Below, piece by piece: positions 21,919-35,000 of a stretch of DNA of 64,000 nt. The number at the start of each line of letters is the position of its first letter. Position 1 is the first letter of the stretch. Position numbers and translations under genes: made by a program. The notes under the pieces are model-generated. The model was not told where the DNA came from and did no database searches. It worked only from the letters and a program-made list of their open reading frames with translations. The stretch lies in assembly GCA_022410635.1 (NCBI GenBank), contig JAJVDF010000245.1, positions 1,233,150-1,297,149 on the forward strand, in the 5' to 3' direction. Origin of the DNA: Tretioscincus oriximinensis (Eukaryota > Chordata > Lepidosauria > Squamata > Gymnophthalmidae).

Positions 21919-24590
21919 ACTTGTGACAAATGCATTAGAAGAATGCTATTTCCTTTATGTGCTACTCCTGCATTGGAATACAGCCATCAATACAGAATTT
22001 ACTTTGCAACATAAGGTAAGGCTTCATTACAGCGAGAACCTTAATCTAATCTAGTTTTTTATAGAATTTGAAAACAACGGAATTACCCATGCTCCAATAC
22101 AAAAAGGAAAACTTTTTTCCAGTTCTTTAGCACAGGGCACGGATTATCTGCAAGCCTCATTTGTTTCAGAAGCTTTGTTTTGTTACACAAAAGTACAATA
22201 CGTGCCTCCTGCGAACAATTGGTTACAACACTGAGAGAACAGGTGATAGGTTGCTCTAATATATGGTTTGCATATGCAATCAATTATTATTAATAGACCA
22301 CATTCCTGGGCCATATAGATCACTGGTAGTAAGGAAGACCACTTATTGAAGATGAGACTCACCTAGAAGAAATGTAATGGTCTTCACTGGTGCTGAGGTG
22401 CAGGTATCCTTCCCAATCTTTCATGAGTGGCAGCTGCCACTTCCTGTGGAATAGCCCAGCCTTTCCTCTCAAGAACCATAGAAAATCAGTTTGCTTTGAG
22501 GAGTTAGTCCTTAAAGGAGCATGTACAGGGAGTTTCCAAGGAATCTCAAGGCAATGCTAGAAGTCTAGAAATGCTAGGTTGTCAGAATCCATGCAAGCGA
22601 AGCAACAACTGATCATTAAAAGCACACTTATACTTGCCAGATACCCAACATTCCAGCCTCCAACTCCCATTTTGTTCCATTTCTACCTGTTTTCCTTCTT
22701 TACCCTGGCATGTGGAAAACTATCTCTTGGAAATCTTCGTTCAAATCTCCTGCTCTTCGTAAAACCCTCTTAGTTTTTGGAAGGAGCATTTTAAAATAGG
22801 AAACTAGGTTACTTTTTCTCTGATACCCTTATTTTTAATTGGATGCACTTTAATAGAAAGGTGGAAATTTTAAATAAAAAATACAATCTTAATTCTTACT
22901 GTTATTCAAGACCTTGCATTTCGCTATGCCAATATAACTCAATCCCAATTCTTGAATACCAGGGCAAATTCACATTTTTTTGCTTGAGAATTCAAGCAAG
23001 CCATTCAACTATTGCAATTGCAACTTGGATTGCTTGCAGCATCCTCAAGTAGATTCTGCTCTTAACCCACTCTAAAATATATGTGGTCCAGAATTTATTT
23101 ATTTACATTTATACTCCGCCCCATACCTAAAGGTCTGAACGGAGGAACAGCACGCAGCAAGGCATGAATTAATCATTTTTGGGGTGTCCAGTTCATAAAG
23201 ACATGATCCACATCCTCAAATTTGTCCAATTGCAGTTAGGTGAGGAGGAGCGATCTAGTCCAGATCAATATTCAAACAAGGTTAAAGAACAAGCTTTTAA
23301 GGCTCTCAGATTATGGAATATCCAGCAAAGGGGCTAGTAGCACTATGAGACTAACAGGAGAAAAGTTGGTGGCTGAAATAGTTTCCCTCCTGAGATACAT
23401 CACACATCATCACTGTATACATTCAGAAAATATTTAAGGATGCACCTCTTTATCCTGATCTCTGGCTGAAAAAACAGCTTCCCCTGCCCATTTTCATACA
23501 CTTTTAAATAAATCTGTTTTGTACTTTGTTTTTATTATTAACCCACCCACCATGAGATCTTCATGTATAGAGCAAATAAATAATGGCAATCATCCTCCTA
23601 TGGTCTAACTACTTCTAGATTAAAGGGAACAATAATCCTACCAAAGAATTCATCAGAGCAAATATGCTGATGCAAATAATTCAGAATAATATTTCTTTTG
23701 CTTAGAGCACAGAGCTAGTAGCTTACGATTGACTGTAAAAGATACCAGCTATAGTGGCTAGTACTATCTCTAACAAGATGGATTATCTTTGAATATCAGA
23801 ATTCTTATGCCACATTTGAAGACATCCAAGTTTCTCGCCAACTACAGTGAAATTATTAGCTATGTAGGTTTTGTTTTAAATACCACAAATTTCTATATTT
23901 TAATGTGCTGCACAGCAACAACCTGAGTGTCAGCTAAGTATAATTTTCAGACTGTCAATGATGATAATGGTATTTTACAAGAGATCTTTCTCTTCATCAT
24001 GGACCATTAATTGCTTTGGAAATTCCAAACGTGTTTGAGAACTAAGCCCAAGGTCTGAGTATGCATAACTAGTTTTATCATGCTTGCTATCAAAACACAT
24101 GCCTGAATTCAGTTAAAATATGTACCAAACTGAAGGATCTACAGACGTGAAATCTATTTTTAACAACAAACCTCAAATAAGTGTCTTGAGAGTCTGGAAA
24201 GCAAGTAAAACAATTCCTGCCCTCAGTTAAAGTATTTAAAGTACTTAATTCTAAAATACAGTTTGGAGCTGCTAGATAGCAAGATGGACAAAATATTCCA
24301 TATTATCACATTCAAACTAACATATAATAATCAAATCAATTTGGAAATAGCACAATATTGTAGATTTCAAGTAAACCAGCATATTGCTTACAACTGAGAA
24401 GATATAGGAAAAGGGATGAAATTATTCCTGACTCCACTTGAGGTCCTTCAGATCTCAGCCAATCAGATCCAAGACTTCCTAGTCCTTCAGAACCAACTGG
24501 ATATGTAGGTGGGGCAGGAAAAGGAAGTACCCTTGAAACCCACCGCATACTCAGTCTAGCATAGTAATGCCACCCACAGAACCAAATAAA
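21919..24590. other. Intergenic stretch with small repeat fragments
   Basis: Apart from the weak segment at 22363-22443, no gene is seen. 23092-23140 is an antisense L2/SINE tail scrap (TTTATACTCCGCCCCATACC). 23320-23371 is a fragment of the repeat also at 6091 and 45181. Confidence 0.5.
22363..22443 (-). other. Weak exon-like segment, 81 nt
   Basis: Minus strand: acceptor TATTCCACAG|, donor TCTAG|GTGAGT, one open frame of 26 codons (MKDWEGYLHLSTSEDHYI within it). Random sequence this short is often open, so support is slight. Confidence 0.12.
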
Positions 24591-24599
24591 TTATATATG

Positions 24600-26968
24600 A
24601 AATTCTGCCTGCTTAACATTTATTTGAATTATTTCATACAAAAACAACTATTCAAACAGGAAAATAGAAATTATTTAAATCCCAAAGTAATGAAAAGAGT
24701 GTTTTTATTGTTCACCTAAAGAAGTTTTACAATAAAAATACCTTTAAAAGCAAGCAAATTATTATTCTATTGTTCCAGCAATTTAGTTTAAAACATTTTT
24801 AGGAATTCTCTTAACAAGGCCAGTGATGTAACTGGATAGATAATACAACATTATATTTCTGTCCGTAGATTTTTGTGAGTATCTTTTTAATTGGTCACAG
24901 TCTAAAGCAAAAAATCCCAGACCATACACACTATCCAGTACACACAATACAGAAGGAAATAAATCATAACTGTTTGGAAACAAAATACTCAAAACCAAAG
25001 GGGGCAAAACATAGAATAACACATTCCATCCCTTGACGGTAATTGTGCTCTACGCCTAGGTGGCTGGGGTATTAACAGCACTAATTTGAACAATGGGAAA
25101 ACATACACATACAAATACTGTACTTAAATGGGGTTTACTTATTTTTTATTAGTAATAAAGTGGTGGCTCACACTTGGTGAAAGTGGCTGATTTGGTGGGC
25201 AGGGGTAAGAAAAATGTGTACGTTTATCGTTGTGATAATTTCTGAATTTTGTAGCTCTAATACCATCATCTTCATAATAGAAGTGTTTTACACTTGTACA
25301 ATGTTAATTATTTTATTATACATGGGTGCTTGCAAAAGACCAATTACACAATAAGACTGCAAACACCCATTGATACTTTTCTGCCTTCAAAAAGTACACA
25401 AGACAGAAACATCACCAAAAATACAATTAAAAAAAATCTGCATTAACATCACCAAAATTACACTTAAAAAATAAACTAATTAAGAAACAAAAATACATCC
25501 GAAAATAAGAGTGGTTCTGGGCAGTGCAACTGCTTCTCAGCAGTTTTAAGATTGCCACTAGTTTTCTAATCAATTTCTGCTGCTCCACAGGTTCTAGTCA
25601 AGATTCACATTTCATAAATAATGTACCACAAAATATACATGAATTGGAATAATTTCTTGGAGATTCTGATTACAATAAACCATGTAGGTTTTAGTCACAT
25701 GGTTCACATATTTAGGCCAATGTTCTGCATGTTTTTGCCACATGTAATCTTAACCCTGTCCCAACCCAACCCCTGCATGTGGATACAGATGGCTAAATTA
25801 ACAGACATTGGTACATCTTGGGGGGCTCTCTATGTACAACTGAACAATTATTTTTCCCACTGTTTCTTGTACTGGATCCTTCCCAGTCTTCTAAAATGAA
25901 AGACTCATTCAACTTTTTAACTGCTCGTTTTTTTGTGTGTCACAAGCCATCAGAAAATATAGAAGTTAAGCTATCATGTGGAATGTAAATCCTCTAAGAA
26001 ACATTTCAGTTGTTAAGAGTAAAGGATTCCCCAACATGGGCAGGTTTGACACACACACAAAAAACCTAAGAGGAGAACCAAGATACTAAGTAGGGATATT
26101 AAAGAGACGGAAGCCAATCCAGGGCAATTTTAAAAAAACTAAATATAATAAATAATACATCCCAAAGCATATATAAATTATTACTCTAATTTTAGTTTGG
26201 GGTTTCAGTGACTAACTGCCACTTTATATTTCCTCTTGTGGATTACACTGCTATGATCTCCTAATAGAATTATAGCCTTCAAGAAAAAAATGAGGTGAAC
26301 AATAATGATTTTTTATTAAAGCTATCATTCCAGAATTACATCAAGGATTTGCATGTACCTACCCCACCAGACTGGAATGAGCACCATTTCATCTAGAAGA
26401 AGAAATTAAAAAGTACATTAATAATTATAACAAGCTATAGGTAGCTAGGTTCTCAGAAGTTTTATCATCCAGATTTGAGATAGCAATTTGTACTATCTTA
26501 GATCCCTTTGTTTATATAATGAAGGTTTGCCACTTATTTTGAAAATTGGAAACTCTAATACACAATAGTGCACAGAATTCCTTGCTTCATCATATTTCCT
26601 GAGAGTAAAGCAATTAAAATAAACCTTAATCCTAGGAACAAAGATTTTTTTATTTTTTGATATTTTTTTCCTTTTTTGCATTTTTAATATTTGGGCTATT
26701 CCCTGACCATCTAAATATGAAAGTTTGATTGCTAAAACACTGTCACATGAACACAAAAATGTAACCTATTATGTCTACAGATCCAATTAAAAACCATAAT
26801 ACAAACTGACCTAAAATTACATAGCAAAAAACTAAATATGAAAAGTTGCATTGAAAGGGCGTGTTACATTATTTGTATTAGGGTTGTGTAGAAACATTCC
26901 AATGGCAGTGTTATCAAAATAAAATTAATACATTAAGACCATTCCATAGCCTTGTCATACTTGGAACT
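24600..26968 (-). other. ZNF281: Likely ZNF281 3'UTR and polyadenylation region
   Basis: Downstream of the stop codon there is about 2.3 kb of AT-rich DNA with no recognisable LINE, SINE or DNA transposon, unlike its surroundings. This suits a long constrained 3'UTR; the human UTR is of the order of 2 kb. Minus-strand AATAAA hexamers (plus-strand TTTATT) include 25312-25317 and 24704-24709; others occur, so the real cleavage site is not decided. Confidence 0.4.
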
Positions 26969-29713
26969 TTACCTATAACTTTGGCTAGATGGGGTCTTAA
27001 CTCTTGTACTACATGGCTCATTTACATCAGACATTATATTTGTATACCCTGAGAAATCTGACACTGAAGTCCTTACTCTATGGTCCACTTCCCCATTAGA
27101 GTTAGCAATGAAAGTCATTGGCACCCTGCTGCCCGTCTTAAACTGAGAGCCAAATGCTTGAGCAAAGGTCTCTATCTGGTAAGTTGCTCGATGCTCTAGA
27201 TCCTTATGCGGATCAATCTGACTAGTTAGTTCCTGAGATGGAACTGGAAAGCTTGTTGAAGAATCGAGGGTTTTTTGTTCCTTCTGGCTATTCATTTTCT
27301 GTGGTGCAGACTGATAGCCTGATGAAGTATCTATGTTTTTCTGAGAGTCTATCAAATCATCTAGTTCCTGCGAAGGAGTCAACTGCTGATGGGTTGCTTC
27401 TAAAGCAGATAAATAAAAACCTGGTTGAGATCCAAGCAACATCCCAAATGGAGGTTTTGACAATGCAGATGGCAACACTGAGGTAACAGATTGGCCGAAA
27501 CCGCACTCAAGTGGAGATGTAGTGTATATTTGTTTGTCTTGAAACAGAGTATGGTTATGAAGGCTTGAAGACAAACTTACAAACTGGAAACTAGGTCCAA
27601 AAGCAAAACCTGTGCTATTGGTTGTTCTTTCAAAAGCATGTTGGAGGTATTTAGAATATTCTTGCAACATGTTTGCTTTGTCATTTGAAGTAGCTTGGGA
27701 ATTGGGGCTCAAATTCTCTTCTTGAACCATCTCTGTATGTTCTCCTGAGGTATGCAAGTCCACACGCTGTTCAGTGATGCTAAAGGGGTCTTCTTTCTGG
27801 CCTTCAGATTTGTGAGAATACTGCTCTAAAAGACTTTGCAAGACTTCATCAGGAATGCCAGACTTGTCATGACATGATTTGATGTCGGTATTTAGAGATG
27901 ATGGATCAATAAGAGATAATGGAGTCTCACTGTCCATAACACTTACACCTGCAGACTGAATAACAGATGGTTGTGAGGCCATATGCCCAACATTTATAGA
28001 AAAGGCACTGTTACTGCTGGCAGTTTGTAAATACCTTCTTTTTTTTGAAAACTGCATGGCATCATCATAATTGCTATTTATCTGACCTGGTTTACCACCT
28101 GCAGTTTGAAGAAGGCCAATGGCATCTATACTGGTATTTGTGACTGTGCCAAGAGAGCCACTTGGTTTTCCAGGCAATTGTTTCTGACCAAGAAGATCTG
28201 GTAATGGTGACACAAAATTAAGAAAACTCTTGTCTGCACCTTTCCTGTTTCCTTTTTTAAATACTAATTTTGGCACCTTTTTTTGCAGTTCTTCTATCCC
28301 AGTGCCAATTAAACCACCGCTGGAAGACACTATAGGGATCTCCACTGCATAATTTTGCAAGATCATATTAGATGCAATTTGAGACTCAGATACTTTTTGA
28401 ATAGGCTTATGATCCTTGTTTTCAGTGGATACACATTTTGCCTTGCTTTTTCTCCTTGATGAACCTGTATTTCCCTGAGACAACATAGACAGGTTGCCCA
28501 TGCTATGGTTTGATGGCCCAGGATCCATTCCAGCACCTGCTTTCCCTATGGCTTCTCCACACGTACGTCTGTGCTTCAATAATCTATCAGTCCTTGAAAA
28601 ATACTGCTGACAGGTTTCACATTTGTATGGCTTTTCTCCGCTGTGCGTCCTCTTGTGTCTTTCCATGTGGTACTTTTGGATGAACTTCATACTGCACTGG
28701 TCACACCCAAACGGCTTCTCCCTGCTGTGAATCTTCTCATGTCTTTGAAGCAAATACTTCTGAATGAAACCCATGTTGCACTGGCTACACTGGAAAGGCC
28801 TCTCGCCGGTATGGATGAGCACATGCCTCCGCAGGTGATAGGAGCTCCTGAAGGCAGCACTACAATGTTCACAGACATGAGGTTTCTGACTAGGGGACAG
28901 CATGGCGGCTTCTCCATCTCCTGCCACAAGAGCCTTGGATGAAGCGCTCGGCTTCCTCTTGGCTTTAATTCCCTGAGATTCTGACTTTGGCCTCTTCAAC
29001 TTCCTGGCCTGGGTGTCATGCTTGGGCTCATCCGCAATAGCCGGTCCTCCGTCGGCACTTCTGATGCCCAAAAGCAAGTCTCCTCGGTGAGGATGGTGGT
29101 GGAGGTGGTGGAAAAGGCTCAGGTCTTGAATAACACTGGGGTTGCCCCCTTCGATGACCCCTCCACTGCTGCCCAGGCCCGGGTGCCTCTCCTCCCCAGC
29201 TATTCCAAAGAGCCCCCCATAATGGTGGTGGTGGTGGTGGTGGTGGTGGTGGTCCTCTTCCTCCTGGTCGCTGGGCTTCTCCTGCTTGATATTCATGAGG
29301 GAATGGAAGAAGCCCCAGGAGGAGGAGCCCCTCTGAATGGAGGCCGAGGAAGGCGCCGTGAGGGGGAACCCGCTGGGGGGCGGCTCTTTCTTAAAAGTCA
29401 TGCCCTGAGGGGGGGGAGGGTGGTTCTCGCCGGCCGTTGTGGAGGAGGAAGAGGAGGAGGAGGAAGACGACGAGGAAGACGACGATGCGGTGGACGAAGA
29501 CGCGGCGGCGGCGGAGGAAGAGGAGGAGGAGCCCGAATTGAGGCCACAATGCTGGGGCGGGGGGGCGGCCGGCCGGGTGAAGCTGGTGACGGGCGGCAGG
29601 CGGTGGTTGAACATGACCATGCTGGGGGGGAACGTGGGCTCCATCGGCGGCGCCGCCCGCTTGGAAGAGCCGCCGCCGCCGCCGCCGCCCAGGAAGCCAC
29701 TGCCCAGTTTCAT
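26969..29713 (-). CDS. ZNF281: ZNF281, C2H2 zinc-finger transcription factor (914 aa, complete)
   Basis: Nuclear DNA-binding regulator of the ZNF148/ZNF281 family. Family knowledge: it binds GC-rich promoter elements, mostly represses, and is tied to pluripotency and epithelial-mesenchymal control. Seen: the start [10 protein letters not shown] matches the human MKIGSGFLSG start; a Ser/Ala-rich tract lies near residues 58-91; FKKE (107-110) and IKQE (142-145) fit the sumoylation consensus; ten His occupy 155-164. Four zinc fingers follow: C281/C284/H297/H301, C309/C312/H325/H329, C337/C340/H353/H357, and C365/C368/H381/C385. The fourth is C2HC, as in the family. The C-terminus (VSDFSGYTN...SSQSYR, then TAA at 26969-26971) matches ZNF281. 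Human ZNF281 is about 895 aa, so this is full length. The frame stays open upstream to a TTG at 29738-29740, but homology selects the ATG at 29711-29713. No frameshift or internal stop is present. Confidence 0.97.
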   Translation of the reverse strand: MKLGSGFLGGGGGGGSSKRAAPPMEPTFPPSMVMFNHRLPPVTSFTRPAAPPPQHCGLNSGSSSSSSAAAASSSTASSSSSSSSSSSSSSSTTAGENHPPPPQGMTFKKEPPPSGFPLTAPSSASIQRGSSSWGFFHSLMNIKQEKPSDQEEEDHHHHHHHHHHYGGLFGIAGEERHPGLGSSGGVIEGGNPSVIQDLSLFHHLHHHPHRGDLLLGIRSADGGPAIADEPKHDTQARKLKRPKSESQGIKAKRKPSASSKALVAGDGEAAMLSPSQKPHVCEHCSAAFRSSYHLRRHVLIHTGERPFQCSQCNMGFIQKYLLQRHEKIHSREKPFGCDQCSMKFIQKYHMERHKRTHSGEKPYKCETCQQYFSRTDRLLKHRRTCGEAIGKAGAGMDPGPSNHSMGNLSMLSQGNTGSSRRKSKAKCVSTENKDHKPIQKVSESQIASNMILQNYAVEIPIVSSSGGLIGTGIEELQKKVPKLVFKKGNRKGADKSFLNFVSPLPDLLGQKQLPGKPSGSLGTVTNTSIDAIGLLQTAGGKPGQINSNYDDAMQFSKKRRYLQTASSNSAFSINVGHMASQPSVIQSAGVSVMDSETPLSLIDPSSLNTDIKSCHDKSGIPDEVLQSLLEQYSHKSEGQKEDPFSITEQRVDLHTSGEHTEMVQEENLSPNSQATSNDKANMLQEYSKYLQHAFERTTNSTGFAFGPSFQFVSLSSSLHNHTLFQDKQIYTTSPLECGFGQSVTSVLPSALSKPPFGMLLGSQPGFYLSALEATHQQLTPSQELDDLIDSQKNIDTSSGYQSAPQKMNSQKEQKTLDSSTSFPVPSQELTSQIDPHKDLEHRATYQIETFAQAFGSQFKTGSRVPMTFIANSNGEVDHRVRTSVSDFSGYTNIMSDVNEPCSTRVKTPSSQSYR

Positions 29714-30350
29714 GCTCCCCTCCTCAGGCGCGGCAGCCAAGCAGGGGAACGACGGGGAAAGGGGGCGGAGGGGGCCGCTGGGCCTTCGGAGGATGCTGCT
29801 GAGGGAGCCGCCGCCGCCGCCGCTAGTTTGCTCACCCGCTGCCTGGCCCGCTCGCCCTGGCTTCGTTCCTCAGCGCCCGCTCGCCTGACAGCCGCCGCCG
29901 CTCGCCNCCCAGCGCATCCTTTGGCTCCCGCCGCCGCTGCCGCCGCCGCCGCTGCTCGGCCCCACCCGGCCCAACCTCGCCTCCGCCTCACCGCCTCCGC
30001 CGCTATCTTTCTTTTTTCCCTTTCCGCCCTAGGGCCGCCGCCTCCACTTGAAGATATCGCCGTCTCTGCTCCACAATGGAATTAGCAGTGAGGGCCCCCC
30101 GCGTAAGGCCCGCACTGCACATGCGCTGCGCGCGCGGCATGCCGGGAAGCATTGCCCAGTCAGGAGGGCAGCGGCAGCAGGCAGCAGCATTGGGGGGAGT
30201 GAAAGAGAGAGAGACAGAGAGAGAAGGGTGCAGGCGCGCGTGCGCGGCGGAGGACCCTTGCCTGGCTCCCGCGGCCTCCAGCGTCCCGTCCCTTTTCCTC
30301 GTCTTCTGTGGCTGCTGCTGCTGCTCCCTTGTTCAGGGGCTCTTAGCAAT
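28900..30350. promoter_or_regulatory. CpG island / ZNF281 promoter region
   Basis: GC- and CpG-dense DNA covers the 5' part of the ZNF281 coding exon, the putative 5'UTR and about 500 bases upstream, then drops sharply to AT-rich sequence near 30400. Inside are GC boxes (GGGGGCGGAG at 29761-29770), repeated CCG triplets, and an NRF1-like site TGCACATGCGCTG at 30116-30128 next to GCATGCCGGGAAGC. No obvious TATA box is seen. This is a typical TATA-less housekeeping-type promoter; the start site is not determined. A short GA-repeat lies at about 30198-30225. Confidence 0.75.
29723..29835 (-). other. ZNF281: Probable 113-nt intron in the ZNF281 5'UTR
   Basis: On the minus strand a good donor (AGCGG|GTGAGC, GT at 29835-29834) is followed by a pyrimidine-rich stretch (CCCCCTTTCCCCGTCGTTCC) and an AG at 29724-29723, ten bases before the ATG. 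ZNF281 is known to have a non-coding first exon spliced to one coding exon, which fits. The exact acceptor is inferred; an unspliced leader remains possible. Confidence 0.5.
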
Positions 30351-30399
30351 GGAGTTGGACTACGGTGGGCGCCTGATTGGGCCACCACGTAATGTGGCC

Positions 30400-31084
30400 C
30401 ATAACAAAACAAAAAAAAGTAATCAGAACAGGAGAATTGAAAAGCTTTATTGGGTGGGTAAAAAGAAGGAAAATTCAGCTTCAGCATATAGTGTATTTAT
30501 TGCAACAGCTGAAGAAATTTCGTATTTTATGCACCCAATATAGTCCTCCTGCCCTGTTTTGTATGGCAACCCTGGCTTTAGTGGGTGTGTTAAAGATGAA
30601 ATTCTCAGTGAGCCTTATAATACTTTGCGATGTCTGCTGAAAGTTCCTCTTTTCCACATCCATTTCTTCATTAGATGGCGAGGCAGGCCTGGGGACAAGG
30701 GTCCATTATGCTCACAACACACAGTCCAAAGGAAGAGCTGCCATAGTTGCCCATAGTTACACTGATGTTTTAATCCAGTTTAGTCCACCTACAGAATGGG
30801 AAGACCACATCTGCAAAGTGAATAGTGATTTCTGTGTTATATAAGCCAGAGAAATTGAGAATGTCTAAAGAAAACAGCTTGCCGCTATGTTTGTGGGTTT
30901 TCACTCAAAGTGGACTGAAGCTGGATTAAAAATTAGGTGTGACCATGACTGGGTTATCCTGAGGAGAATGATTTGTTCCCTTGCACATAAAAAGGTTTTC
31001 AAACTCCAAAGAAATAATGGGATGGGGGCATAGGAACCAAGAAGCCAAAGAAGCATTGAGTAATCATCTGAAATCCCCCAAAAC
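30400..31084. other. Upstream flank of the CpG island, nothing recognised
   Basis: Composition changes abruptly from GC-rich to AT-rich. No repeat or exon is seen with confidence. Confidence 0.4.
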
Positions 31085-31215
31085 AAGTTTAGTACAAAAG
31101 GACTCTCACTGGATCAGGCCACACAGCCCATTCAGTCCAATGTTGTATTTCACAGAGAGGTCCACCAATTGCATTCTCAAGCACAAGTAGGAGGCAAAAC
31201 CTTCCTGCCATTCAC
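31085..31215 (-). mobile_element. CR1-like 3' end, short copy
   Basis: Carries CACTGGATCAGGCCACACAGCCC and ...TTTCACAGAGAGGTCCACCA, a diverged version of the 31225-32030 end immediately next to it in the same orientation. Confidence 0.6.
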
Positions 31216-31224
31216 AACTACAAA

Positions 31225-32030
31225 ACATACCTAAGAAACTAAGAAGAGCCATACTGAATCAGGCCAGAGCCCAACCAGTCCAGCATTCTGCCTCATACAG
31301 AGACCCACCAGATTCACCTGGGCAGTCTGAACAGAAGGAGGCAAAATATGCATCTGTTCATACCTCCCTGCAAATGGTATTTCAGGAGTCCTGCCTGTTG
31401 TTCCATCCCAGAGGCAGGTTCCAGACATCCATCCTAGTAACCATTTATGCCCTTGGTGTCCATAAACCTGTCTAGTCCTGTCTTGAACCTATCCAAGCTG
31501 TTAGCAACCAAAGGCCGATGACCCTCTGGGTGAAGAAATACTTTCCTTTGTCTGTTCTTAGTTTTCTGCCCATCAGTTTCAAGGAATGCCCTCTGGTCCT
31601 AATGTTATGTGATAGAGAAAACAACTTTTCTCTATTCACCCTATCCATCTCATGCATGATTTTGTACACTTCAATCAGATCATCTCTCAAACATCTTTTG
31701 ATGCTGAAGATGCCCAGACATTGCAGCCTGACTTCATAAGGGAGGTTCTCCAGACCCTTGATCATTCTTGTTGCCCTTTTCTGTACCTTCTCTAGTTCCG
31801 CAATATCCGTCTTGAGATGTGGTGACCAGAACTGCATACAGTATTCCAAATGTGGCCTCACCACAGATTTATAAAGAGGCAAAACAACACTTGCTGACTT
31901 GTTTTCAACTGCTTTCCTAATTATCCTCAACATGGAATTTGATTTTTTTGCTGCTGCACACTGTGTTGACATCTTCATTGAACTATCCACCAACAACCCA
32001 AGATCCTTTTCTTGCTCATAAAACACCTTT
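31225..32030 (-). mobile_element. CR1-group LINE, 3' third with open RT C-terminus
   Basis: A minus-strand open frame (31472-32026, 184 codons) gives CR1-type text: EKDLGLLVDSSMKMSTQCA, VVLPLYKSVVRPHLEYCMQF, KVQKRATRMIKGLENLPYEV, LRDDLIEVYKIM. It covers the region after the RT palm up to the element's C-terminus. The 3' segment to 31225 (GCCATACTGAATCAGGCC on plus) is the same end seen at 38738, 57612 and 61121. The copy is 5' truncated and lacks the catalytic YADD and endonuclease, so it cannot move by itself. Confidence 0.85.
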
Positions 32031-35000
32031 CTCTAGGTAAAACACATTATCTAGAGGAAATGTGTTTTAAAATAATATTTTGACATACATCCATAGACAT
32101 ACACACACTCACATGAAATCAAACCATACACTATACATGAATTTATAAACAGGCAAAACTCCCTCCCCTCCCTATACCCTTCTTCCTCCTCCCCCATCCT
32201 GTGGCAGATATCGATGGGACTGTATTTGAAAAAAAAGAAAAAATTATCTTAATTACAAAAAATTAAGGAAACATGTTTGTCACTCCAATGTGGAAGCAGT
32301 ATATCTTGATATCCATTCCAGTAGCCAAAGACAAGGACAANGTTGAACAACAGACCAAACTACCAATGTACAGTATATTAAGAAGTGTTCATCCTAAGGG
32401 TTTGTGCTTTATGTATTGAAAACCTGATCTTGTCACACACTTTCCAGAATTCTTCAGTTCATCTTCAGTCCTGAAGACTGAGTGTAATCTGTTTTCATGA
32501 CAGCACTAAAGCACATTTGTCAGGTCTGAAGATGCACTAAAGAAGGTTTACAGGTGTCACCACTACCTGGAGGAGCTATCTATATTGAGATATTTTGAGC
32601 CTAATAAAGCTTTTTCATTGGCTGAACCAAAGCAACTTTTAAAAAATGTTTATAAAGTGCAATAATCTTAAAATAATTCTGCATTCAAAATCTTTTAAAA
32701 AGTATTAGAAAAATAAACTGCATTCATCTGAATTTTTAGCTAGAGGAATTTTATAAAACCTTAAACCATGGTCACACTTTTATTTTAAAACATCTTCACT
32801 TCTTTTTTCAATCCCCAATTGGGTTTAGTTCAGAAAAAAACCTGACAAAACTGACAAAGGATAGGGTATAAAAGGAAAAATGGGTCCATAGCCCTAAACT
32901 AACTGAAAACAAAGTTGGATTTTTATCCAGTAGACAAACTGAATTCAGACATTGTTTACTTGTTCAACTATATTTGGATATTCTGAAATAAAGCACTGCC
33001 TCGATTGCTTTATTTTGGAACATCCATGCTTTATAGCGAAACAATCAAATGATATCNGGACACAACCTCGTTTATTTCTATTGCATCCGAAAAAGTAGTC
33101 ATGCTCTCCAAAATCTCAGATGCTAATGTTTTTTTTTCCTCAGATAAACTCCTTTTAAAAAAGTAGTATACCTGGCATATTTTTAATTAAAACCCTGTTG
33201 CATATGACGCCTAAACCTCCACAGTGAATATCACTGTAAAATGAGAAGGGAAATAGTTCCAATATGCATTGCATTTCAACCTGCTCAATAATTCTAGAAC
33301 AAGGCTGCAATCCTGCAATCCTATTATTATTTATTGGGTAGAAAGTCCCATAAAATTAAATGGGTCTTCCTTATGGATAGGATTGTGCTCAGTAATAATA
33401 TACTGTGCAATATGCACTATATCCATAATACATCGACTGGAAGTGCAGGCTCCCGATAGTGTTTCCTTCATTCCTTTATGGTTAATATANAAAAGCCAAG
33501 TTGTGTCAGTAATAAACATCACTACACTTTCTACTGACCACAAAGTGACAACCAAGGTTTCTACTGGCCAATGTGTATCAACAATCTTTTAATGAAAGTG
33601 CTGTACCACTTGGCCTGAAAGGATTATTAAGAGCAATTTTGACATAAATCTTTGTTGACTAAGAAGTAACTGTCTTTTCAAAACTGTGAAACTTGATGTC
33701 AAAAACTACCTACAAACAACTGAATGAATGAGGGAATTGCCTTTTAACTAGATTTTTAATACTTCTTAAATCTCCATTACCACTTATAATGTTAGATTTT
33801 TTTTCTTGTCTGAGACAGTTAAATGTATATGTGTTTTCAACTCTTGATATTTTTATAGATGATATAATTTAAAAAAAGCTTTGGAGCCAATGGCATACAT
33901 TTTTTGTATTATTAAGTGTGAACTACATTAAACGTGTTATTATGGACTTCCAATATATACTGTTCTTAGACCAGTCAGTATATTTCTTCTGTTTGCTTCA
34001 ATTAACAAAACTTCACTGGAAAAACTGTGAAAAAAAATTACCCTTAAAATTGTTAAAACTTTTGCATGAGATTGTGAATACTGGTCACAGATCTATTTTT
34101 AAATGTTCTTTAGAATGAACTTAATCTGTTTTTCCTGGACTAAACCAGAAAAGAACTGAAGAAGGTTTAAAAATAGACAACTAACCCAGAACTAAGCATA
34201 CTGACAATATTTTCCTGTGTTTTAACAAATCTCTGAAAAAGCATCGAGATAAATGGCATGCATTTGGCACATTTTAATATAATAAAATTGAATGCCATAT
34301 TATTAACATTTAATTACTTTAGATATACTGGGTTATTTGATTCTGCCTATTCTGCATTAATTCAAGCATGCCTTAAATTCACCCCATTTCAATGCTTCTA
34401 GTTACAATTTGATTTCTGGAATCTATTTTCAATATTCTTCCTTGTAAAGAAGAGCTTTTTGCTTGAGGAAAAAGGAAATCTGAAGAGACAATTTGGCACT
34501 TTATTGGTGATGTTGGTCTTTCCTCACTCCACTGATAACAGAATTTGCTTTTCATTTCCTTATTAGCGGAAAGAAAACTGAACAGTAACAATTTAAAAAA
34601 ATGAAAACTCATTGTGTTATTATGCTCTTCATATTTATTTTAATAGTCTTTGACATTCTTTTTTCCCTGAGAAGTGGTAGTAGCTGAAATAAATAAATAG
34701 TATCTTTAGTTGAACTACTTTTTGTTCCAAAATATAATAAAAAAAATTAAGAATTAAATCCTGCACTGTTTTTTAAAAGATCATTTTAAAATAAATCCTA
34801 CACTGGCTTTATACATACTGTAAAACAAATTATATTTGCTACATTGTAATATGAACCCTTAATGCCTCTTTCAAAACTATAGTAGAGTTATAGAGATTTC
34901 AAATACTGTATATTTACTTAAAACATTTTTCTCTAGCACTCATAAATATCCCCCAAGTGATTTGCAAAAACAAAATGTTACATACATGAACACTGAGATG

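Noticed and set aside
29714..29740. Nine extra N-terminal residues for ZNF281
   Set aside because: They start at TTG, not ATG, and the human protein begins at the next ATG; the stretch probably overlaps a splice acceptor.
29018..30085. 355-codon plus-strand open frame across the CpG island
   Set aside because: It is the antisense shadow of the ZNF281 coding exon and GC-rich repeats; the translation is Val/Arg/Gly low-complexity text and contains an undetermined base.
31472..32026. A 184-codon host gene on the minus strand
   Set aside because: The text is the C-terminal part of a CR1-type LINE protein and passes directly into the CR1 3' end.
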